Positions 6,381-12,800 of a stretch of DNA of 16,181 nucleotides are shown in pieces. The notes under the pieces were generated by a model. The model did not search any database and was not told where the DNA came from. It saw only the letters and a list, made by a program, of their open reading frames with translations. The stretch is from NCBI GenBank assembly GCA_030638785.1, contig DAOWDY010000196.1, positions 1-16,181 on the forward strand, read 5' to 3'. Source of the DNA: Candidatus Thorarchaeota archaeon. GTDB lineage: Archaea > Asgardarchaeota > Thorarchaeia > Thorarchaeales > Thorarchaeaceae. How positions within the stretch are numbered: position 1 is the stretch's first letter; each line of letters begins with the position of its first letter. The position numbers and the translations under genes were made by a program.

Positions 6381-6764
6381 GTGTTCGATCCAGGTTTCGA
6401 GGAACTGCAAGAGAAGCTCCGTGCAATTATGGAGGAAGCTACAGCTCTAGCTACAGGCATTCGCGCATGGCTTTTACTGTCCAAGGAAGGACTACCCATC
6501 TCATCTGCAGTACCTCAAGGACTTGAGGAGGCTGAGATTGCTGCAATGTCTGCTTCAATCTTAGGTGTTGCAGATCTTGCCGCAGAACGATTGGAACAGG
6601 GTACCCTCGAAGAGATTCTAATTACTAATGCGAAAGGACTTATCATCATGAAGGGTGCGGGTGAAAAGGCCATCCTTGTTCTTGCCGCGAGAAAAGATAT
6701 GAAAGCAGGTCTGCTTGTTTATGCAGCAAAGGTTGCCACTGAGAAGATTGCACCACTGCTTTAG
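6381..6764 (+). CDS. Single-domain Roadblock/LC7 protein
   Basis: Compact cytosolic protein of 127 residues made of one Roadblock/LC7 domain. It has an opening amphipathic helix (about 5-20), strands IRAWLLLSKEGLPISSA (27-43), a long alanine-rich central helix (about 48-73), ILITNAKGLIIMKGAG (79-94), ILVLAARKDMKAGLL (98-112) and a final helix. MglB-like proteins of this kind normally homodimerise and bind or regulate small GTPases. The start is GTG at 6381, because an in-frame TAA lies at 6372-6374. The later ATG at 6429 would remove the first helix. The ribosome site is weak. A promoter and a 12-bp palindrome lie directly upstream. The stop codon overlaps that of the convergent subtilase (TTAG, 6761-6764). 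No cognate GTPase is in the window. Confidence 0.85.
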   Translation: MFDPGFEELQEKLRAIMEEATALATGIRAWLLLSKEGLPISSAVPQGLEEAEIAAMSASILGVADLAAERLEQGTLEEILITNAKGLIIMKGAGEKAILVLAARKDMKAGLLVYAAKVATEKIAPLL

Positions 6765-8773
6765 AATCCCGGCATGTGTGTCAACCAATAGATGCATTGT
6801 AACATCATTCTCGAATTATCTTGGGATCCATATTTTCCATCTAAGCCCCAATTATCAATGAAGAAATTACTACCTGTAACAATCAGTCTTGCAGAAATTC
6901 TTCCTTCATCTACAACAAGAACTGGTTTCAGGGCGGTACGAATCACACCATCTTCATCTATCCATGTAAAAACCTCTCGCGCAAGTACAGTCTGATTTCC
7001 ATTCGTTTCTATACTTGCTCCATTGTAATCGAAAGAAGTTATTCTCTCTGTGACTGGATGATTCAAGATATTTATGATACTAATTGCATTCGCTACACCG
7101 TTTACAACAAAAGTTGTTAGAGGTACAGAATCATAATTGAAGGATATATTGAATATCGCTAGCAGTTCATTAGCTCCTGCAACATCAATGCTACTATTGC
7201 TTCCACCAGCAACCATGATATTACCTCCCTTCTCCCAGTAGGTCCTATATGCATCGAGTTCGGCTTGATTATATCTAATCGAACTAAACGGTTCGCTTGT
7301 TTCTCCAACCTCGATAAATTCCCAACCACAGGGATCCAAGATAATAATGGCGTCAAACTCCCGAAGTTTCTCAAATGTAATTTCCCGTCGATTTCTAATC
7401 TCCTCAATTGCCAGTCCCTGTCTTGAAACACCAGAATAAAATTCTCGAAACTGACCAAAGATTGAATCCATCCACCAAGGGGTATGGGTGAAATCAAATG
7501 CGATTTTAATGTCATAGAGGGATGGTGTCGCATCAAAGCTAACCTTTGACCATATCGTATGATAATCCTCCGATTGTAATGTAATCTGCGCCTGTACATT
7601 TACCCAAGCTATTGATGAACGTACATTGATAATGAGGGCTAGCTCTGCACTTTGATTCACATAGATTTCCTCTGGAGATATAATCCAGGGACGAGCAATT
7701 CCAGTTATTCTTACATAGAATGATTCGTTGCTGCTTGCAAAGATACTTGCTCGGATTGGAATCGATGTATTAAGAAACCATCTTTCAAAATCGAATATGC
7801 CTAAATTCGGGGTGATCCAAGCCATGAGTGGCAATCCGTTTTTCTTCTCTGTACTCTCAAGATACCTCTTTGCCGATGCGACGTCTAAGAGTCCAGCACC
7901 AATCTTCCACGGTGGGTATCCAAGATATTTTGCACTTGAAAGGAGAGTTGCCTTGATCATACCTGGTGTCCAAGTCCATTCATTCTCTTTGCAATATTGT
8001 ATTAGTTCCGCTACTCCAGCTGTCACAACTGGAGCAGCGAAGCTTGTTCCTAGCAAATTGACGGTTGCATCTGAGTAATATCCAGATGCAGAGATATCCG
8101 GTTTTATTGACCTGTTGACAATGGGACCAATCCCTGAAAAGTCGTAAGGTATTTCTTGTTCATCAACTGCAGCTACTGCGATAACTTCAGGGTATACCGC
8201 TGGAGATTCAACAGAGCTTCCTGTCAATCCACCCTGCGCATTATTACCTGATGCCGCAACAATAGTAATCCCCTTTTGAAATACCCACTTTACAACTTCT
8301 TCAAGTCCATCGATGTCAGTTGGAGTACCACCCAGACTGAGATTAATAACATCGCAATCCTGTTCGATTACTACCCATCTAATCGCGGCAAGAATAGCTA
8401 GAGCTGTTGCTTTATTATTTTCATTTACGACCTTTGCATTTATTATTGCAGAATTTGGAGCATTCTGAACAACGATTCGCGCTACATACGTCCCATGCTT
8501 ACTACCTAGAGGCCTCGAATCAGTAGTTGTATTATCTGAAATCACATAGCCGTTCTCATGAGTGATGAAACTCTTTGCGGATACAGTGTGAAGATCCAAG
8601 AGACTATCAACTGCAATCCCGGAATCAATGACTGCAACGCGAACTGTAAGCTCAGGTGGCCCGAAAGTTCTCGGTAAGATAAGGAATGCGAAGGTTGTGG
8701 AAACGATAATCATTGAGATGACTAAGAGTGCTTTTCCTCGATTTGGAACAACATCATCGATTATGTCATCCAC
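6761..8773 (-). CDS. Membrane-anchored subtilisin-like serine protease (S8) with site-1-protease-like C-terminal region
   Basis: Type II membrane protease of about 670 residues. One N-terminal helix (about 14-34) is followed by a subtilase domain with the full catalytic set: Asp50 in VAVIDSG, His93 in SKHGTYVA, oxyanion Asn177 in AASGNN and Ser244 in GTSFAAP (numbering from the GTG at 8773). No inhibitor-type propeptide is evident. A beta-rich region (about 315-415) follows. The last part (about 415-665) resembles a class I glutamine-amidotransferase-like fold, with FDAIIILDP (473-481), YWEKGGNIMVAGG and GANELLAIFN. The order of parts, and the GAN-LNELL-type block with its distal VTGSNFFID, recall human MBTPS1 as I remember it. 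A TTG at 8794 is an alternative start but lacks a ribosome site. It converges with a Roadblock gene and is divergent from a CPBP protease gene. Confidence 0.85.
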   Translation of the reverse strand: MDDIIDDVVPNRGKALLVISMIIVSTTFAFLILPRTFGPPELTVRVAVIDSGIAVDSLLDLHTVSAKSFITHENGYVISDNTTTDSRPLGSKHGTYVARIVVQNAPNSAIINAKVVNENNKATALAILAAIRWVVIEQDCDVINLSLGGTPTDIDGLEEVVKWVFQKGITIVAASGNNAQGGLTGSSVESPAVYPEVIAVAAVDEQEIPYDFSGIGPIVNRSIKPDISASGYYSDATVNLLGTSFAAPVVTAGVAELIQYCKENEWTWTPGMIKATLLSSAKYLGYPPWKIGAGLLDVASAKRYLESTEKKNGLPLMAWITPNLGIFDFERWFLNTSIPIRASIFASSNESFYVRITGIARPWIISPEEIYVNQSAELALIINVRSSIAWVNVQAQITLQSEDYHTIWSKVSFDATPSLYDIKIAFDFTHTPWWMDSIFGQFREFYSGVSRQGLAIEEIRNRREITFEKLREFDAIIILDPCGWEFIEVGETSEPFSSIRYNQAELDAYRTYWEKGGNIMVAGGSNSSIDVAGANELLAIFNISFNYDSVPLTTFVVNGVANAISIINILNHPVTERITSFDYNGASIETNGNQTVLAREVFTWIDEDGVIRTALKPVLVVDEGRISARLIVTGSNFFIDNWGLDGKYGSQDNSRMMLQCIYWLTHMPGF

Positions 8774-8781
8774 AGTATATG

Positions 8782-8788
8782 CCTCATC
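8782..8788 (-). promoter_or_regulatory. Shine-Dalgarno site supporting the subtilase GTG start
   Basis: GATGAGG on the minus strand lies 8 bases before the GTG at 8771-8773. No comparable site precedes the upstream TTG at 8794. An in-frame TGA at 8813-8815 limits the reading frame further upstream. Confidence 0.5.
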
Positions 8789-8918
8789 AACCAAGTATCG
8801 TTCAGAAGCAAGTCACATCCCACTGATAAAGAATATGCGGAAACAGCAATCAGTCACGTGCATCTAAACCCTTATTTCATCTGCAGCATGTGGAGCTTTG
8901 AGGTATCATCCCTTGGTC

Positions 8919-9818
8919 ATGGACGACCCCGATAAGTACGAAGTAGACGAGTACTCTGGAATCGAAATCTTTGAACCCGGAAAGGAGATTGAGCGAGAGA
9001 TTTCAGGGGACAAACTATTCCGTATTCTTCTCCTTTCAGGATTAGGATTTGCTATTACATTCGGTATCACGATTATTCTTGAACTACCTCTGTTGGCAAT
9101 GGGATACATCGGTATCGATCTATATACTGGTCAAATCGAATTCGCGCCCTATGTTTTCTTACTATTGACGGTTGCAGAGTTCGGTTTCATCGTTCCACCT
9201 TTGTGGTACATCCGCCGACATGGATACAGCTTAGGGTCAATAGGCATTAAGATTCCCAAGCGTAGAGAAGTTCAGGATTCAATATACGATTTTACTGTGG
9301 GTGCTGGTCGAACGATTAGAATCAGAGTCAGAGCGATCAATTCGAAAATTCCTGAGTTGCCGAAAGATATTGGCTTAGGATTTATTTTTGGAGTAATGAT
9401 GCTTGTATCAAATGTTGTCATTACTTGGTTTGTATCTTTGGGTGTAGATACTTCAGAGATTGATGATGGGAGCTACCTCTTTGCTAGTGGCGACTGGCTA
9501 GAACTCGCTGCTTGGATTATTGTGATGTTTCTGGTAGTTGGATTTACTGAAGAGTTGCTCTTCCGAGGGTTTCTGCAGCGAAGAATGGAGATATTCTTTA
9601 GAGATCGATATGGCAGTTACAAGATTCTCGCGTTAGTCGTTACATCTTTCATCTTTGCGGCAATGCATCTTGATATCCTCGGATTAGCCGCAAGATTCGT
9701 ATTGGGACTGTTTATGGGCTTTCTTGCACAAAGAAGGCAGTACTCCATTATCGGCCCAACTGTTGCACATGGGGTCAACAATGCTGCTGTTGTGGTCTTT
9801 GCATTCTTTGGTTTCTAA
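8919..9818 (+). CDS. CPBP family intramembrane protease (CAAX/ABI type)
   Basis: Polytopic membrane protein of about 299 residues in the CPBP (Rce1-like) family of intramembrane glutamyl proteases. An acidic cytosolic N-terminus (about 1-33) precedes the membrane helices at roughly 36-60, 78-98, 153-175 and 195-212, with further helices around the active site. The three family motifs are intact: EELLFRGFL (Glu211, Glu212, Arg216), FAAMH (His250) and HGVNN (His284, Asn287). The annotated start is the ATG at 8919. In-frame TTG codons at 8913 (GAGGT 8 bases upstream) and 8898 would add two or seven residues. It is divergent from the subtilase across 145 bp and converges with dodecin. CPBP members process prenylated or signal-type substrates or aid self-protection; the substrate here is unknown. 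Confidence 0.85.
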   Translation: MDDPDKYEVDEYSGIEIFEPGKEIEREISGDKLFRILLLSGLGFAITFGITIILELPLLAMGYIGIDLYTGQIEFAPYVFLLLTVAEFGFIVPPLWYIRRHGYSLGSIGIKIPKRREVQDSIYDFTVGAGRTIRIRVRAINSKIPELPKDIGLGFIFGVMMLVSNVVITWFVSLGVDTSEIDDGSYLFASGDWLELAAWIIVMFLVVGFTEELLFRGFLQRRMEIFFRDRYGSYKILALVVTSFIFAAMHLDILGLAARFVLGLFMGFLAQRRQYSIIGPTVAHGVNNAAVVVFAFFGF

Positions 9819-9864
9819 AAAGAAAGGCACTAGGAGAGGACGATGAGGACCGACCTCTCTCTAG
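9815..9864 (-). terminator. Bulged hairpin plus T-tract ending the dodecin transcript
   Basis: CTAGGAGAGG (9830-9839) pairs with CCTCTCTCTAG (9854-9864) with one bulged base and a 14-base loop. On the minus strand the stem is followed by CTTTCTTTTTAG (9817-9828), a T-rich tract. It sits in the 71-bp convergent gap between the CPBP and dodecin genes. The stem could also act on the plus strand, but no T-run follows it there. Confidence 0.5.
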
Positions 9865-9889
9865 CAATACATAATCAAACTCGGGTAGA

Positions 9890-10090
9890 TTATGCTTCAT
9901 ACTTGAAGGCTATCCGAACGTTAGCTCTGAAAGCAGTAATTTTGTTTTCAACTACTTTGGCAGTGAAATGGTCTACATCAATTCCCACTATTCCACGAAC
10001 GCTCTTAGCAGCTACAGCGAGGGCATCCTTTGTTGCTTCTTCCCAACTGTTGGGACTCTCTCCAATTAATTCTATTACCTTGATTACCAT
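9890..10090 (-). CDS. Dodecin family protein
   Basis: Small dodecin of 66 residues, the expected length. Dodecins form hollow dodecamers that sequester flavins or related ligands. Visible family blocks are VIKVIELIGESPNSWEEATKDAL (2-24), a helix of VAAKSVRGIVGIDV, and closing strands TAKVVENKITAF and NVRIAFKYE. From memory, haloarchaeal dodecin stacks flavin with a Trp (position 36) and contacts it with a Gln (position 55). The matching positions here look like Gly and Arg, as in short dodecin/SecE2-like relatives, so flavin binding is doubtful. The start is firm: GGAGG (10098-10102) lies 7 bases before the ATG at 10090. The ABC-2 permease gene is 74 bases upstream on the same strand. A hairpin and T-tract follow the stop. 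Confidence 0.9.
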   Translation of the reverse strand: MVIKVIELIGESPNSWEEATKDALAVAAKSVRGIVGIDVDHFTAKVVENKITAFRANVRIAFKYEA

Positions 10091-10097
10091 CTTGAAT

Positions 10098-10102
10098 CCT
10101 CC
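10098..10102 (-). promoter_or_regulatory. Strong Shine-Dalgarno site of dodecin
   Basis: GGAGG on the minus strand, 7 bases before the ATG at 10088-10090. It is one of the best ribosome sites in the window and suggests high expression of this small protein. Confidence 0.65.
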
Positions 10103-10164
10103 AAAAGGGTAGAGTCCACTTGGCTTGAGGGCTTATTGGTCTTGCTGATGTAGATATTCTAGCT

Positions 10165-11319
10165 CTATGCCAAAGATGTCTTCTTCACATAGATTCCCCA
10201 GGCCATCAAAATGAATATGAGTGTCATTGCTAATATTATGAAGATTTCACTCATGAAATCAGTCAGAACGATTCCCTTGAATGCTGTGTCTACTATCATC
10301 ACACGTCCAAGATTAACGGGAAACACCTCATCTATTATTCCAACGTCAACAAGCCCAGTTCCTACAATTAATGAACCAAATAATAGGAAGAGAAATGATT
10401 GGTTTGCTTGCAATCTGGTGGAAACAACTGTTGAAATCAGGACTCCCAAGGCTGATCCAGACAAGGACATCAACCACAGAATGAATAGAATCACCAGCGG
10501 AGATGTGTTAGGTACAATCGCAAACATAACCATCCAGAGTCCAAGAAGAACAGCACCTTGGAAGGCACCAATCGCAAAATAAGCTAAAGTCTTTGCCAAA
10601 ATGGCTTCCATCTTTGTGGAGGGTGTCAGTAGCATTCTATTGAGAGGGATATCACCCACTATTGCCTGAGCAGCAGTAGCTGAAACTGCGACAAAAACCC
10701 CAAAAACGAGCATAAAGACACCGAATGTGGCTGCAGTAGAATCACCGGATGGCTCAAACTCGCCAACTCTAACAGTGGCTATCTCTCCCTTGATCCATCC
10801 ATGGTCATAACGAAAATCATTCACGACACCAGAAAAGGAGCCGAAAATATTCATCTGTGTGTTGAGGTCTGAACTACTTACATGCAAATCAACAAAGGCT
10901 GGAATATCTCCTGTGATGTTACCTTCAAATCCATATGGAACCACAACATACGCTTTGACAGCATCCTGATATAGTGCGATTCTTGCAGCATCTTCATTGT
11001 CATACATTAACACAATAAATTCCGGGCTTTGGGTTAAGTACCAAGTAAAATTAGCTGATAGGTCCTCATTAGGAAAAGTATCAGTAGGATCTGCATCCAC
11101 AACTGCGATAACAATTGCGTCTACATTCTTTCCGGTATCTTGATTGATTTGAGCAATTGACCCCTGATTAATAGCAACATACATTGTCCCCATGATCATT
11201 ATTGGAAGAGCAAACACTAGTAATAGTGCAAACTTGTCTTTTCGAATAAGATGAATTTCCTTAAGGAACATTGACCTTATCCGCCAAGTCTTTGTGTTCT
11301 TCTTCCCTATTGTTGCCAA
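10165..11319 (-). CDS. ABC-2 type transporter permease
   Basis: Integral membrane protein of 384 residues with the ABC-2 (membrane_3/YhgE-Pip-like) layout. A short cytosolic N-terminus leads to helix 1 (about 30-50). A large extracytoplasmic domain of about 145 residues (51-195) carries VDAIVIAVVDADPTD and AVKAYVVVPYGFEGNI. Five further helices follow at about 197-219, 244-269, 274-297, 306-327 and 356-377. Such permeases export lipids, drugs or surface molecules with a separate ATPase. No ATPase gene adjoins this one, so it must pair with one elsewhere. The start is TTG at 11319 with AGGTGA (11326-11331) 6 bases upstream. An in-frame ATG 16 codons later would cut into the cytosolic lead-in. 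It lies between dodecin and the alkA-like gene on the same strand. Confidence 0.85.
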   Translation of the reverse strand: MATIGKKNTKTWRIRSMFLKEIHLIRKDKFALLLVFALPIMIMGTMYVAINQGSIAQINQDTGKNVDAIVIAVVDADPTDTFPNEDLSANFTWYLTQSPEFIVLMYDNEDAARIALYQDAVKAYVVVPYGFEGNITGDIPAFVDLHVSSSDLNTQMNIFGSFSGVVNDFRYDHGWIKGEIATVRVGEFEPSGDSTAATFGVFMLVFGVFVAVSATAAQAIVGDIPLNRMLLTPSTKMEAILAKTLAYFAIGAFQGAVLLGLWMVMFAIVPNTSPLVILFILWLMSLSGSALGVLISTVVSTRLQANQSFLFLLFGSLIVGTGLVDVGIIDEVFPVNLGRVMIVDTAFKGIVLTDFMSEIFIILAMTLIFILMAWGIYVKKTSLA

Positions 11320-11325
11320 TGTAGG

Positions 11326-11331
11326 TCACCT
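11326..11331 (-). promoter_or_regulatory. Shine-Dalgarno site supporting the TTG start of the ABC-2 permease
   Basis: AGGTGA on the minus strand is an exact match to the core complement of the 16S rRNA tail. It stands 6 bases before the TTG at 11317-11319, which decides the start in favour of TTG over the later ATG. Confidence 0.55.
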
Positions 11332-11378
11332 AAGCTATCCTGTTTCTTTGGAGTTTCTCACCTTTTATGGATTATGTG

Positions 11379-12275
11379 CTACGGTCTATTCGCGATGAAT
11401 CCCAACGCATCAGCACACATGAGTAAATACAAAATGAGAGGTCCTTGCTCCCCTTTTGCTTCCGCGAATTCAATAACTTCTTTTTTGGAATAACGTCTAC
11501 CTGCCTGATAGAGTTTGCCAAGAATATTCTGTATGGCGAGGTCTCCGTAAGGAAACGTACTGTAATCTCCCAGTCCTGCAATTGAAAGTGCCTGAATAGT
11601 CCAGTCTCCTATTCCTCGAATTGGAACCAAAATTTCATGGACTTCATCGTATTGAAGGCCCATGAGACTCTCAGGATCCAGCTCCCCTTTTTCGATCATT
11701 ATACACAGGTCAAAGACATAATCCGTTTTGTATCCAATGCCAAATGAACGAAGCATATCTACTCCTGCAGACACAATTGTAGAAGCTGAAGGAAATTGAT
11801 GATATGACTCATCAGAAATGCCTGTTCCAAGGCCAATAACAATGCGTTTTGTTATGACATTCGCTGCACGATAGGAAATCTGTTGCTGAATAATGGATTT
11901 CAGTAATCCTTCAAATACTGTGTCTGCCAAATATGGACGAACAATTGACACCTTCTCTGATATACTATCAAGCACGGGGTCATTTGACATGGTTTCCAAT
12001 GCATCCTCTAATGGTAACTTCAGATTCAGTGTGCGTGTCATTTTCCTTGTTATGTCCCTTTTTGAAATCTCTTTTGTTGTGCATTCGATTTCGAGAGGTT
12101 CACCTGATTCACACTGTTGTATCTTTAGAGGAACTCTAGTACCATTGATGGTGAAGCTTCTTGAGAAGGTACCACCTGAAGTCATCTCGGGTACTGGTTG
12201 AACATCTGGTAAAATCCACGAGTGAATTGACGATAGAAGATTGTAAGATTCGGGTACCTTCAACTTTTGGGGCAT
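11379..12275 (-). CDS. DNA-3-methyladenine glycosylase, AlkA type (HhH-GPD superfamily)
   Basis: Base-excision repair enzyme of about 298 residues that removes alkylated purines from DNA. An AlkA_N-like beta region (about 20-90) is followed by the all-helical HhH-GPD domain, which opens with the characteristic FEGLLKSIIQQQIS (121-134). The helix-hairpin-helix reads LVPIRGIGDWT (216-226) and is followed by the catalytic Asp245 in TFPYGDLAIQ. The four-cysteine iron-sulfur cluster of EndoIII relatives is absent, as expected for AlkA. The start is the ATG at 12275; AGAGG lies 12 bases upstream, a rather long spacing. Upstream in-frame TTG codons (to 12320) would add up to 15 residues. The gene is 59 bases upstream of the ABC-2 permease on the same strand and divergent from a small membrane protein gene. 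Confidence 0.9.
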   Translation of the reverse strand: MPQKLKVPESYNLLSSIHSWILPDVQPVPEMTSGGTFSRSFTINGTRVPLKIQQCESGEPLEIECTTKEISKRDITRKMTRTLNLKLPLEDALETMSNDPVLDSISEKVSIVRPYLADTVFEGLLKSIIQQQISYRAANVITKRIVIGLGTGISDESYHQFPSASTIVSAGVDMLRSFGIGYKTDYVFDLCIMIEKGELDPESLMGLQYDEVHEILVPIRGIGDWTIQALSIAGLGDYSTFPYGDLAIQNILGKLYQAGRRYSKKEVIEFAEAKGEQGPLILYLLMCADALGFIANRP

Positions 12276-12406
12276 CGTTGTCTTGAACCTCTCTCCGTCA
12301 ATGTTTGGATTCAATATCAATGATGTCCTATGTTATGGATACTGCTCAATAGTCATTGTTAAATTGAATGTGTTTTACGAACCTCTTGGTGTGAACACTG
12401 ACAGAA

Positions 12407-12796
12407 ATGCAGCTCCCAAAAGTTCCAATTCGAAGAGGTCGCATTGTCGCACTGATCGTTGCCGCAGCTATGCTCAATGTTGGTCTCTATTTCCTGCTTG
12501 ATATATTCACACCGCTTGTGTCTGGGATGATTGTGGGCTTTCTTGTATCAAGACCAAAAGAAGGTGCTCTTTTTTCATTTCTTGGTTCGCTCTTTTCATT
12601 CCTGCCAATGCTACTCGTAGCTGTGCCTGCTTACATAGACAATCAGATTTCAATTGGTCAGATTCTTGCTTCAGAACTAACTGTGATGCTTCCCTGGATT
12701 TACACTTTGTTTGTCATATCAGGCCTCATCTTGAGTTTAATCGGATTAGTTGGGGGATTTATCGGCGGCTATCTCGGTAGACAGTTCTTGAGGTAG
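12407..12796 (+). CDS. Small glycine-rich membrane protein, four predicted helices
   Basis: Hypothetical membrane protein of 129 residues. A basic N-terminus (KVPIRRGR) precedes hydrophobic segments at about 13-32, 34-48, 56-74 and 97-124. The short polar stretches are SRPKEG and DNQISIGQ. The last helix is glycine-rich (GLVGGFIGGYLGR) and followed by a basic end. The pattern resembles small archaeal membrane proteins of the DUF5518 type, a weak assignment made from memory. The ATG at 12407 has no clear ribosome site. A TTAAAT element near 12359-12364 could place the transcript start about 20 bases upstream. It is divergent from the alkA-like gene and ends four bases from the stop of the convergent C25 peptidase. 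No function can be claimed. Confidence 0.7.
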   Translation: MQLPKVPIRRGRIVALIVAAAMLNVGLYFLLDIFTPLVSGMIVGFLVSRPKEGALFSFLGSLFSFLPMLLVAVPAYIDNQISIGQILASELTVMLPWIYTLFVISGLILSLIGLVGGFIGGYLGRQFLR

Positions 12797-12800
12797 AGTT

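Noticed and set aside
8812..8857. Repeated AGTCAC in the subtilase/CPBP divergent gap
   Set aside because: Two copies of a six-base word in 145 bp is weak evidence, and no symmetry or spacing pattern supports a regulator site.
9843..10112. 89-codon plus-strand ORF opposite dodecin
   Set aside because: It is the antisense shadow of a clear dodecin gene that has a strong ribosome site; its own translation shows no family features.
9890..12275. Dodecin, ABC-2 permease and alkA-like gene as one functional operon
   Set aside because: They share a strand, but the gaps of 59-74 bases contain separate strong ribosome sites and the functions are unrelated; cotranscription is possible but a joint role is not supported.
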